Origin: CAVTWH01 sp963794685
GTDB taxonomy: Bacteria > Actinomycetota > Actinomycetes > Mycobacteriales > Micromonosporaceae
Reading direction: 5' to 3'
Assembly (NCBI GenBank): GCA_963794685.1
Contig: CAWCFK010000007.1
Span: forward strand, 62,001 to 126,000
Length of the DNA stretch: 64,000 nucleotides
Made by a program: the position numbers and the translations under genes
Shown here: one piece after another, positions 18,811 to 27,504 of the stretch
How the letters are laid out: the number at the start of each line of letters is the position of its first letter
Numbering within the stretch: position 1 is the stretch's first letter
Notes under the pieces: model-generated
The model's input: only the letters and a program-made list of their open reading frames with translations
Database searches by the model: none
What the model was told of the DNA's origin: nothing

Positions 18811-20122
18811 CTAGCTCGGGGTGGGGGCCGCGTCGCCCCGGTGAGGGCCGGTTGGTGGTCCCCAGCGGCGCGCTGCGGTGCTGGCCTGGCCGAAAACCAG
18901 GCTGATGTTGTGCCCGCCGAAGGCGAACGAGTTGGACATCGCCGCGCTCGATCGGCTGCTCGCGGGGTGTCTTGCGGATGTGGTCCAGCTCGCAGTCGGG
19001 CTCGTCCAGGTTGTGCGTCGGCGGCAGCACGCCCCGGCAGATCGCGATGGCGGTGGCCGCCGCCTCCACCGCGCCGGCGCTGGCCGAGCAGGTGACCGGT
19101 GACTGCCTTGGTGGAGCTGACCGCCGGCGGGTGCCGGCCGAACACCGCGTTGATCGCCTCGGCCTCGGCCCGGTCACCCAGTTTGGTGCCGGTGCCGTGG
19201 GCGTTGACGTAGCCGACGTCGCCCGGTTCGAGGCCCGCGTCGGCGAGGGCCTGCCGCATGGCCGTCGCGGCGCCGGCCCCGCCCGGTCGACGGCGTCGTC
19301 GGGTGGTGGGCGTCGGTGGACACGCCCCAGCCGAGCGATGTCGGCGTACGCCGGCGACCCGCCGAGCGTCGGCGTGGCCGGACCGTTCGACCACCAGCAC
19401 CGCGGCGCCTTCGCCGAGGACGAATCCGTTGCGTCGCCGGTCGAACGGCCGGCTGGCCTGGGTCGGGTCGGCCCAGCCGGTGGCGAGTGCCCGGGCGTTG
19501 GCGAACGCGGTGGCGATGGTCGGCAGCAGTGGCGCGTCGCGCGCCGCCGCACACCACCACGTCGGCCCGGCCCTCCCGGATCAGGCGCAACGCCTCGGCC
19601 ACCGCGTACGCGCCGGAGGCGCAGGCGGTGGCGATGGTCGAGCTGAAGCCGCGGATGCCGTGCTTGATGGCGATCCGCGCGGTCGCCATGTTCGGCAGCA
19701 TGCCGGGCAGCAGCAGCGGGCTGACCGCCGTGTGACCGCGCGCGTGCAGCGCCAGCGCCTGCTCCTCGAAGCGGGTCACCCCGCCGGTGCTGTTGGCCAC
19801 CACCACCGCGGTGCGCTCCGGGTCGCGTGTCGCGCCCGACGACGATGCCGGCGTCGGCCAGCGCCGCGTCGGCGGCGGCGAGCGGCCATGCGCGATGAAC
19901 GGATCCACGCACCGGGCCTCGGTCGGTGGCAGGACACTCTTCGGATCGACCGGTGGCGTGACGATCCCGGCGGCCTCGACGATTCCGGCGACGGGATGGT
20001 CGTCAGGTGGCCGGCACAGTCCGGATCGGCCCGTCGCAGAGCTGGTCGAAGAAGCCGGCGACGTCCCGGGCCAGCGGGGTCACCAGGCCGATCCCGGTGA
20101 TCGTTGCGGCCGAGCCGGTCAT
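18811..20122 (-). pseudogene. Beta-ketoacyl synthase (FabF/KAS II type), several frameshifts
   Basis: Starts MTGSAATITGIGLVTPLARD at ATG 20122 and ends at TAG 18811. Active-site motifs are present in successive frames: TACASGAYAVAEAL with the catalytic Cys, NAHGTGTKLGD with the first His, KAVTGHLLG with Lys and the second His, and NSFAFGGHNISLVFG near the end. Frame breaks occur near 20002, 19890, 19830 and at several sites between 19540 and 18930. The protein sense is well preserved, so error rather than decay is likely. In the operon it follows ligase 1 and precedes the HmaS-like gene. It should elongate an ACP-bound chain by decarboxylative condensation. Confidence 0.8.
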
Positions 20123-20152
20123 GGCGCCCCCACGGGCGGCGCGGTGCGTCGT

Positions 20153-21773
20153 TCATGCGCCGACCACCTGGGCCTGGCGGACCATCAGCTTGCGGACCTT
20201 GCCGGTGACCCCGGTCGGGATCTCGTCCGCCCGGACCGTGCGGACCTCGCGTACCGTGCCCGCCACGGCCTCACCGAGGGCGGCGAGTACCGCCGGTGTC
20301 CGGTCGACGTCCGCGTCGGCCCGGGCGTGCAGGATCAGCAGCACGTCGGTGATCACCTGGCCGTCGTCGGGACACCGCGCTGACTGTGCAGTCGGCCACG
20401 TCCGGGCAGGCGGCGAGGATCCGCTCCTCGCTCAGCGCGGTGTAGAGCCAGCCGCCGCCGTCCAGTCGCACCGCGTCCGCGCCGCGGTCGACGTGGTAGT
20501 AGTAGCCGTCGCTGCCCCGGTAGACCAGGTCGCCGGTGAGGAAGTAGCCCCGCAGCCGGGTCCGGTAGGTGGTCACCGAGTCGTTCCAGTAGCCGGGCGA
20601 CAGCGTCGGCGAGCGGACCGCCAGTTCGCCCACCTGTCCGGCCGGCAGTGGCCGGCCGGTCGGGTCCACCACCTCCACCTCGACGAAGGCGTGCGGCACC
20701 CCGATGCACCGGCCGTACCGCTCGGTGTCGCGGCGGTGGGTGATGTGGAACATCGAGTGGCCCATCTCGGTGGAGCCCAGCCCGTCGATGAACCGCGACC
20801 CGTCGACTTCGACCGGCCCGTCCCGGGTCACCTCCACGTGCCGGCCCACGGCGACCAGCTTGCGGATGTGTGGCTCGTGCGCCGCGTCGCCGGTGTTCCA
20901 CCAGGTCTGCACCGCGTCCAGGTTCCGCTGGGACAGGTCGTGGCGGGCCATGCCGGCCCACGTGGTGGAGAATCCGAGCACCAGGCCGGGCCGCCAGCGC
21001 TCGATGGCGTCGAGCACCGCGGCACCGTCCTGAGTGGACACAGCGAGCAGGTCGGCCCGGTTGCACAGGGCCAGGTTCACCGCGATGACGGTGGCCGAGT
21101 GCGGGGTGGGCAGTGCCGTCAGCATCCGTTCGGTGCCGTGCGGGAACGGCAGGCCCAGCCGGTGGCGGATGGAGGCGAACAGGGTGCGGTGGGCGTGCGT
21201 GACGGCCTTGGGGATGCCGGTGGTACCGGAGGAGTGGGTGATCGCGATCGGGTCGTCCGGGCTGTGCGGGTACGCCGCTGGCGCGGCGGCCGGGTCGCCG
21301 TCCGCGGTCTGCTCGATGGTGCCCAGCGCCGGGGCGCCGGTGTCGTAGTCGCCCAGCGCCGCGGTGCGGGCCGGGTCCGCCAGGAAACCGACCGGCCGTA
21401 GCCGGCGGATGTACTCGGCCACCGTCGCCGCCGGCAGGTGGCCGTTGATCGGCGCCGGGATCGCGCCGAGACGCATCAGTGCCAGGAAGGTGAGGATCTG
21501 GTCAGCGGCGGTCACCGCGTACACCGCGACCGGGTCCCGCGGTCGGATTCCCCGGCCGTGCAGCCAGGCCGCCCGGGCCCGGACCCGCTCGTCGAGTTCG
21601 CCCAGGGTGAGTGGTTGGAACGCGGGCCGGCCGTCCACCGGGGTGTCGAAGGTGAGGCCCGGGCCGGCCGGGTCGACGCCGTGGGCGATCAGGGTGGGCA
21701 GCACGTTGCCGGCGCCCAGGTCGACGTCGGCGCGTAGGGCGGCGCGGATGCGGCCGGTGCTAGGGCTGGCCAT
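20153..21773 (-). CDS. Acyl-CoA synthetase/AMP-acid ligase (ligase 1), one frameshift
   Basis: About 540 residues of the ANL superfamily. AMP-binding motif THSSGTTGIPKAVTHAH; later STEMGHSMF, FLTGDLVYRGSDGYYYHVDR and the C-terminal hinge. One extra base near 20371 shifts the last 65 residues to another frame (DDGQVITDVLLILHA to GVTGKVRKLMVRQ, which carries the catalytic Lys region). ATG 21773 has its own AAGGAG site, but the upstream frame is open straight through, fusing it to the Ketoacyl-synt_2 segment. It probably adenylates an aromatic or fatty acid and loads CoA or one of the adjacent ACPs. Confidence 0.8.
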
Positions 21774-22394
21774 GTCGGTCTCCTTCGTCGGCTTGTCCGG
21801 TCGGTGCGGTTGCGAGCCGGTCCACGTCCCGGTCCACGTCCCTCCCGTCCCTCCTCTCCGTCGGACGACGAGCGTCGCGTTCGCGTGGTCGTGTTCCGCT
21901 GCCGTCCACGCCGGCTCCGCGACCAGGACCAGCACGGCGTCGGCGTCCCCGTCGTCGAGCAGCGCCGCGGCCAGTGCCAGCGCGTCGGTCTGCGGGTCGC
22001 CCACCGGGCTGACGCAGACCACCGGACCGGCCAGGCCCCAGTTCGCCGCGATGTGGCCGAGCACGGCGGTGGCAACGGACTGGAAGAACAGCAGCGGCGA
22101 CATCCGGTGGCCGCCGGCGACTGTCCGCGAGATCTCGGCGGCGATGGCCAGGTCGCCCCGAACGCTGGCCAGCACCAGCGCGGTACGCCCGCCGACCGAC
22201 GGGGAAAGCGGCGGTTCGCCGTGGCAGCCGCGCAGGCACCGGTCGGCCACATCCGCGACGAGCGGGCTGAACGACGAGGCGATGAAGCCGGGGAGTGGCC
22301 GTGGCGACGTGGACACCAGGGGATCCGGCCGGCACGCGGTACTCAGCACGGCCAGTTCGGTGGGCCAGGTTCGACTCGTCGTGGCGCTAGTCAT
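21774..22394 (-). CDS. Ketoacyl-synt_2 type short ketosynthase-like protein, fused in frame to ligase 1
   Basis: About 207 residues resembling the Ketoacyl-synt_2 ('chain length factor'-like) family seen in aryl polyene and other type II clusters: TALVLASVRGDLAIAAEISR, MSPLLFFQSVATAVLGHIA and a DADAVLVLV segment. There is no Cys-His-His triad, so it is unlikely to condense. The start ATG 22394 overlaps the KS2 stop (ATGACTAG), showing translational coupling. No stop separates it from ligase 1. A tandem 12-bp duplication at 21817-21840 lies in the linker. Either a true fusion or a lost stop. Confidence 0.65.
21817..21840. repeat. 12-bp tandem duplication in linker
   Basis: CCGGTCCACGTC occurs twice back to back, in the linker between the Ketoacyl-synt_2 part and the ligase. 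In the coding strand it gives the repeated residues GTWTGTWTG. It keeps the frame open. Confidence 0.9.
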
Positions 22395-23544
22395 CGGCGC
22401 GCACCACCAGCGCGGTGTTGGCGCCACCGAACGCCGCGTTCACACTCAACGCGTACCGGCTGGTCGTGGGAGTCGGGTCGAGGACCAGGTTGAGCCGGCA
22501 GGCCGGGTCCGGTTCGGTGACGTTCGCGTTGACCGGCAACCGTCCCAGCCGCAGCGCGAGCACGGTGACGATGAACTCCAGCAGGGCAGCGGCCTCCAGG
22601 GTGTGGCCGTGCGCCGATTTCGTGGAGCTGACAGGTACCCGGGCGGCGTACGCGCCGAGTGCCTGGTGCAGTGCGGCCGCCTCGGCCGCGTCGCTCTGCA
22701 CGGTGCCGCTGCCGTGTGCGTTGACGTAGCCGATCTGCGCCGGAGCCAGTGCGGCCCGGCCCAGCGCGGCGCTGATCGCGCGGGCCAGACCACGGCCGGT
22801 CGGCTCGGGTTGGCAGACGTGGTAGGCGTCGCCGGTGCGGCCCCAGCCGAGCAGGCCGGCCAGTTCGGGTACCGCCCGCCGACGGGCCGCCGCCGACGAC
22901 TCGACCACCACCGCCACCACCGCGTCGCCCAGCAGCATGCCGTCACGTCCGGTGCTGAACGGCCGCACGCAGCCGCTGGGGGCCAGCGCGCGGCCGGCGT
23001 CGAAGGTGGCGAAGTAGTCCGCGTCCACCAGGTAACCGGCGGCGACCAGCACCCGTTCGGCCCGACCGGCCCTGATCATCGCGGCGGCGTCGATGAGCGC
23101 GGTGCTGGCCGCCACGCAGCCGGTGGTGTAGGTGCGCAGTGCCGCGCCGGTCGCGCACCGGCGGGACAGCTCGACGGCGGCGCCGGCCGCGCCGGCCAAC
23201 GGCGCATGCGGGTCGGCGGCCCGCTGCAGCGCCGGATCTGCGTGGGCGGCCAGCAGCAGGGGACAGGCAGCCCGCTGCGCCGTCGTCAACGCGGCCGCGG
23301 TACACGCCTCGTCGACGACGGCGGCCAGCTCGTCCATCAGGCTGCCCGGGGAGTCCATCAGGGCCGCGTGTCCGGCCCGCCGGCCGGCCACGTCGAACCG
23401 GGTGACCGGGCTGAACGCCGGGCGGCCGGCGCAGACCGCGTCCAGCAGGACGCTGACACCGCGGCCGAACGCCGTAACGGCAGCCATCCCGGTGACCGCC
23501 ACGGCGGTGGGACCGTCGTCGCGTGCGTCCGGCCGGTCACTCAT
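22387..23544 (-). CDS. Beta-ketoacyl synthase (FabF/KAS II type), intact (KS2)
   Basis: 385 residues with a full triad: TTGCVAAS (Cys), NAHGSGT (His) and KSAHGHTLEAA (Lys, His), ending NAAFGGANTALVV. It therefore looks catalytically active and is not a classical chain-length factor, in which the Cys is replaced by Gln. Together with the ketosynthase at 18.8-20.1 kb and the Ketoacyl-synt_2 protein it makes a three-part condensing set fed by two ACPs. It lies directly after ACP a with nearly no gap (stop at 23541, start at 23544). Confidence 0.9.
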   Translation of the reverse strand: MSDRPDARDDGPTAVAVTGMAAVTAFGRGVSVLLDAVCAGRPAFSPVTRFDVAGRRAGHAALMDSPGSLMDELAAVVDEACTAAALTTAQRAACPLLLAAHADPALQRAADPHAPLAGAAGAAVELSRRCATGAALRTYTTGCVAASTALIDAAAMIRAGRAERVLVAAGYLVDADYFATFDAGRALAPSGCVRPFSTGRDGMLLGDAVVAVVVESSAAARRRAVPELAGLLGWGRTGDAYHVCQPEPTGRGLARAISAALGRAALAPAQIGYVNAHGSGTVQSDAAEAAALHQALGAYAARVPVSSTKSAHGHTLEAAALLEFIVTVLALRLGRLPVNANVTEPDPACRLNLVLDPTPTTSRYALSVNAAFGGANTALVVRADD

Positions 23545-23789
23545 TGCTTGGCCGCGGCGCTTTCCAGCGCGGCGCGCAGCACCCGCACCGCGCCGGTCAC
23601 CGTCGTCAGTTGCACCAGCAGGTCGTCGGTGACCGGCAGCGGTACGCCGTACCGCCGCTCGGCCTCGTGCACCAGCCAGGCCACCCCGAAGGAGTCGATC
23701 TGCTCGCTCACCACGTCCGGCGGCCGGGTTCCGGACTCGGCGAGGATCGCGAGCACGTCCTCGCGGGAAACGGATGCCGGACGGGTCAC
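23541..23789 (-). CDS. Acyl carrier protein (ACP a)
   Basis: 82 residues beginning at GTG 23789, which overlaps the ACP b stop (GTGA). A four-helix carrier pattern with the phosphopantetheine Ser in IDSFGVAWLVHEAE (~36). The motif is DSFG rather than the usual DSL. The C-terminus ends on Lys-Gln overlapping the KS2 start. Two tandem small carriers suggest either division of labour between starter and extension or a docking pair for the two ketosynthases. Confidence 0.82.
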   Translation of the reverse strand: MTRPASVSREDVLAILAESGTRPPDVVSEQIDSFGVAWLVHEAERRYGVPLPVTDDLLVQLTTVTGAVRVLRAALESAAAKQ

Positions 23790-24064
23790 GTCGACGCGCC
23801 TTCGCCCACCGGCGCGGCCGGCTGGCTGCGCTGGTCGACCGCGTTCGCGAACTCGCCGATCGTCATGATGGCCAGGTGTTCCATCTCCTCCTCGGCGAAC
23901 TTCACGCCGTACCGGTCCTCGATTCGCAATGCCAGTTCGGCTACTGCCAACGAGTCCAGATCGATGCCGCACGGACCGAGAAGGCTGTCCGCACTGGCGC
24001 CGTCCACATCGAAATTCATTTCCCGCAGCGAACTGATCGCGAACGCGACCACGTCGTCTGACAT
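23786..24064 (-). CDS. Acyl carrier protein (ACP b)
   Basis: 92 residues with the canonical attachment motif GIDLDSLAVAELALRIEDRYG (Ser at ~40). The start is taken at ATG 24064, with AAAGG eight bases upstream; a GTG two codons earlier is possible. It lies between ligase 2 and ACP a in a leftward operon and is the likely loading target of ligase 2. Confidence 0.9.
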   Translation of the reverse strand: MSDDVVAFAISSLREMNFDVDGASADSLLGPCGIDLDSLAVAELALRIEDRYGVKFAEEEMEHLAIMTIGEFANAVDQRSQPAAPVGEGAST

Positions 24065-24094
24065 CGCCACCGCCTTTCTTCCTGGCCCGTCTGC

Positions 24095-25525
24095 CTAGCT
24101 TTGGGCCGGTTGTGAGGTAGCCGCCGCGTGCAGTGCGCGGAGGTCACGGACGAGCTTCCCGCTGGAGGTACGTGGTAGCCGGGGCAGCACGGTGATCTGT
24201 TGCGGGCGCTTGTATCCGGCCAGCCGGGTGGCCAGCTCGGCGTCGAGGGCGCGCGCCTGCCCGGGTGGGTCGAACGAGACGAACGCCCGGATGACGCCGT
24301 CGTGGGTGACCACCACCTCGGCCACCCCGGGCAGGTCGGCCAACGTGTGTTCCACCTCGGTCAGGTCCACCTTCAGGCCACCGACCGACACTTGGGAGTC
24401 CAGCCGCCCGGTGATGCGGATCAGCCCGGTCTGCGCGTCGACAGCGCCGGCATCCTTGGTGTGCAGCCAACCGTCGATCCACCGGGTGGGGTCGATCAGG
24501 CCGACGTAGGGGTTGTCCGGTCGGGCGATGAGCAGTTGGCCGCTGTCGTCGCGCACGCTCATCCCGGGTACCGGGGCCAGTTGCGGCCAGTCCCGGCCGG
24601 ACAGGTCGGTCGCGATGACCCCGACCTCGGTCATCCCGTACATGATGCCCAGCGGCGCCCCGTACCGATCGGTGAACGCCTGCCGTACGGGGTCGCGTAC
24701 CACTTCACCGCCGACGGTCATGCGGACCAGGTTGGGCAACCGGGGAGCCGGGTCCACCGCGGCGAGCAGCCCGATGTGGAACGGCACGCCGAGCACGGTG
24801 GTGGGCCGCGGGTCGGCGGCGACCGCGTCGAGGATGGCGGCGGAGGTGAGGAACTGCGGCAGGATCACTTCCACCCCGGCGGCCAGGCCGTAGAGCAGGC
24901 CACCGACCAGGCCGAGCACGTGCACCATGGAGGCCAGCAGCACGACCCGCTCGCCACCGCGCGGATAGCCGTCGAGCTGCCGGTACCGGGCGATCTCGGT
25001 GACCAGGTCGGCGGCTGTCCGGCCGATCACCTTGGAGGGTCCGGTGGAGCCGGAACTGAGCTGCAGCAGCGCATGCCCGGTGCCGGCCGGCCGGCCGTCG
25101 TGGTGTTCGGTGACCGGGCTCAGCTCGGCGTAGCCGCGCAGCAGGCCGCCGGTGACGGCGGTGGCGCTGACGACGAACTGCGGTGCGATGCGGGTGAGCG
25201 CCTGGTCCACCTCGTAGCCGGTCAGCCGGTGGTCGAGCAGGGCAACCTGGGCGCCGATGCGCCAGGCCGCCAGCAGGCTCACCACGTAGCTACGGGAGGG
25301 CGGCAGTCGCAGCGCGAGCGAGCCACCGGGGAGCAGTCCGGCCACGGTCAGCTCACGTACCCGGGCATCGACGTCGGCCCGCAGTTCGTCGCGGGTGACG
25401 GGGAGGGGGCCCAGGCGCAGGCACACCTCCCGGCCGGGGCCGGCGAGCAGGTGTTCGTCCACCCAGTTGCCGGTGGTCGTCATTTCCTGGCGTGCGGTAA
25501 TGCCGCCGACATGGCTGGCCGACAC
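24095..25525 (-). CDS. AMP-dependent acid ligase (ligase 2)
   Basis: 476 residues of the ANL superfamily: LQLSSGSTGPSKVIG (P-loop, ~150), YGMTEVGVIATDL (A5), GWLHTKDAG (A7), ITGRLDSQVSVGGLKVDL (A8) and PRTSSGKLVRD (A10 Lys). It is shorter than stand-alone NRPS A domains and resembles type II PKS-associated acid:ACP ligases. It is the first gene of a 12-gene leftward operon and is followed by ACP b, so it likely adenylates the starter acid and loads that carrier. Confidence 0.85.
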   Translation of the reverse strand: MSASHVGGITARQEMTTTGNWVDEHLLAGPGREVCLRLGPLPVTRDELRADVDARVRELTVAGLLPGGSLALRLPPSRSYVVSLLAAWRIGAQVALLDHRLTGYEVDQALTRIAPQFVVSATAVTGGLLRGYAELSPVTEHHDGRPAGTGHALLQLSSGSTGPSKVIGRTAADLVTEIARYRQLDGYPRGGERVVLLASMVHVLGLVGGLLYGLAAGVEVILPQFLTSAAILDAVAADPRPTTVLGVPFHIGLLAAVDPAPRLPNLVRMTVGGEVVRDPVRQAFTDRYGAPLGIMYGMTEVGVIATDLSGRDWPQLAPVPGMSVRDDSGQLLIARPDNPYVGLIDPTRWIDGWLHTKDAGAVDAQTGLIRITGRLDSQVSVGGLKVDLTEVEHTLADLPGVAEVVVTHDGVIRAFVSFDPPGQARALDAELATRLAGYKRPQQITVLPRLPRTSSGKLVRDLRALHAAATSQPAQS

Positions 25526-25891
25526 GACTATCCCCCCAACAACTGCTGGGAAACAGGAGTCTCCGATTGACGAAAAGACAGCCCGGTAAATTGATTACCA
25601 CGGATGTTGGGGGCAGACGCTACACCGGCCGCAGTGAAGCGGTCAATCATTCCTCAAGGTAACGGGCAGTGATGTGATGCGCGATTTAAGCGTGTGTTTC
25701 ACTATCCTAAAGGGACGAAACTGGCGCTACAATGAGTGACCGACAGAAGATATAGATGTGCGCCGGGCGCAATACGAGCGCACCACAGAGTGGGGATAGA
25801 TTCGGATTCCAGTCGTCTTCAATTCCGCTTCACGAATGCGTGAATAGTCGGTGGTAGCGTCCTGCCTGCCCGACGTTGATACCCGATCACG
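25526..25891. promoter_or_regulatory. Divergent promoter region, ligase 2 operon / SDR pair
   Basis: 366 bp without a convincing gene and notably AT-rich. It should contain the promoter of the 12-gene leftward operon and that of the rightward SDR genes. An inverted repeat TTCACG-AATG-CGTGAA at 25829-25844 lies about 50 bp before the SDR start and is a candidate operator. This is the prime place to look for SARP-type direct repeats, but I could not define any with confidence. Confidence 0.5.
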
Positions 25892-26821
25892 ATGACCCAA
25901 TCGTCGGAAAGCGGTGAGGCCGACTTGACCACCCGGACCTGGTTCGTCACCGGAGCCTCCAGTGGACTGGGCCGCGCCCTCGTCACCGCCCTGCTGGCCC
26001 GCGGCGACACGGTGGCGGCGACCAGCCGGGATCCCCGGGCGCTCGCCGACCTGGACGCGCCGGCGGGGAACCCACTCTGGACCGGGCAGCTCGACCCGAC
26101 CGACGCCGCCGCGGTGACCAACGTCGTCGACCGGGCCTTCGCCGACCTCGGCCACATCGACGTGGTGGTCAGCAACGCCGGCTACGGATTGTTCGGCGCC
26201 GCCGAGGAAGTCACCGACGAACAGGTCCGCCGGCAGATCGACACCAACCTGATCGGCCCGATCCGGCTGGCCAGAGCTGCCCTGCCGCACCTGCGTGCGC
26301 AGGGCGGCGGACGGATCATCCAGATCTCCAGCGTCGGCGGCCAGTGCACCCTGCCGGGCATGGCCGTCTACCACGCCACCAAATGGGGGGTCGAGGGCTT
26401 CTTCGAGACGCTGGCCGCCGAGGTGAAGGGCTTCGGCATCGAGGTCACCCTGGTCGAGCCGGGCAGCGTGCGTACCGGCTTCACCGGCCGCAGCCGGGAC
26501 CTGGCGCCACCGCTGGCGTGCTACGCCCACAGCCCCGCCGCGCGGCTGCGGACCGCGATCGAAAACGACGCCGTGCGCTACCCCGGCGACCTGCGGAAGA
26601 TGGCCCACGCCATCGTCGAGTGCGCCGCCCAGCGCCCCGCCCCACTGCGACTGGCCCTGGGCAGCGACGCCTACCACCTGATCCGGACCGCCCTGCGCAG
26701 GCGGCTGCGCGACCTGGACGCCCAGGCCGACGTCGCCCGGTCCACCGACGCCACCGACCCCGACCCCGCCCGGCCGGTACCCACAAGTTCGGCTGGTACC
26801 CACAAGGGAGTGACCCCATGA
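25892..26821 (+). CDS. Short-chain dehydrogenase/reductase (SDR 1)
   Basis: 309 residues, classical SDR: TGASSGLG nucleotide-binding motif at ~20, NAG in VSNAGYG, ISSVGG (Ser) and YHATK (Tyr, Lys) at ~160. The C-terminal ~50 residues are Arg- and Ala-rich with low complexity. The annotated ATG 25892 has a poor ribosome site; TTG 25925 behind GGTGAGG is possible. Its stop overlaps the SDR 2 start (ATGA). A ketoreductase role for the ketosynthases is likely but not proven. Confidence 0.85.
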   Translation: MTQSSESGEADLTTRTWFVTGASSGLGRALVTALLARGDTVAATSRDPRALADLDAPAGNPLWTGQLDPTDAAAVTNVVDRAFADLGHIDVVVSNAGYGLFGAAEEVTDEQVRRQIDTNLIGPIRLARAALPHLRAQGGGRIIQISSVGGQCTLPGMAVYHATKWGVEGFFETLAAEVKGFGIEVTLVEPGSVRTGFTGRSRDLAPPLACYAHSPAARLRTAIENDAVRYPGDLRKMAHAIVECAAQRPAPLRLALGSDAYHLIRTALRRRLRDLDAQADVARSTDATDPDPARPVPTSSAGTHKGVTP

Positions 26822-27504
26822 CGGTGACGATGGTGACCGGCGCCAGCGGCGGCATCGGCTCGGCCGTGGTCGGCCGGTTGCGCCGGCGCGGCGACGACGT
26901 GATCGCGGTGGGCCGCGATGCCGACAAGCTCAAGCAGTTCGACGCCCGGCCGGTGGTGGTGGACCTGACCCGCCCGGCGGCGGTGGCGCCGGCCATCGAG
27001 GCGCTGGCCCTGACCGAACTCGACGTGCTGGTGCACTGCGCCGGGGTGATCGAACTCAGCCCGGTCGCCGACACCCCGCACCAGGCGTGGACCGAACACC
27101 TGATGGTGAACCTGGTCGCCGCCGCGGAGATCACCCGGAGCTGCCTACCGGCGCTGCGCCGGGCCAAGGGACATGTGGTGTTCCTCAACTTCCACAGTGG
27201 ACATACCGGCACGCCGGGGTGGGCCGCCTACTCCGCCAGCAAACACGGCCTCCGCGCGCTCGCCGACACGCTGCGGGAGGAGGAGGACCGCCACGGCGTC
27301 GGTGTCACCTCCGTCTACCCGGCCTGCACCGCGACCCAGCTGCAGCGCAAGCTGCGGGAAGGACACGGCCGCCGGTACCGGCCGGACGCCTACATCCAGC
27401 CGGAGACCGTCGCCGCTCTGATCTGTCAGGCGCTGCAGGCGCCGGCCGACGCCCGGGTGACCGAGTTGACCGTCACCATGTCGTCGCTGCGCGCCGCCCG
27501 CTGA
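26818..27504 (+). CDS. Short-chain dehydrogenase/reductase (SDR 2)
   Basis: 228 residues: TGASGGIG at residue 7, HCAGV, and the YSASK catalytic Tyr/Lys motif; the usual catalytic Ser region reads FLNFHSGHTG. Translationally coupled to SDR 1. Two reductases without an obvious dehydratase partner here suggest that the acyl-CoA-dehydrogenase-like proteins or housekeeping enzymes complete the reductive cycle. The 3' end overlaps the convergent KAS III-like gene by 32 bp. Confidence 0.85.
   Translation: MTVTMVTGASGGIGSAVVGRLRRRGDDVIAVGRDADKLKQFDARPVVVDLTRPAAVAPAIEALALTELDVLVHCAGVIELSPVADTPHQAWTEHLMVNLVAAAEITRSCLPALRRAKGHVVFLNFHSGHTGTPGWAAYSASKHGLRALADTLREEEDRHGVGVTSVYPACTATQLQRKLREGHGRRYRPDAYIQPETVAALICQALQAPADARVTELTVTMSSLRAAR

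Noticed and set aside
22387..23544. KS2 as a chain length factor
   Set aside because: It retains TTGCVAAS with the active Cys and both His motifs.
21364..23868. Plus-strand open frame of 834 codons opposite the KS/ligase genes
   Set aside because: Low-complexity Arg/Ala/Ser translation. The minus strand carries the KS and ligase motifs throughout.
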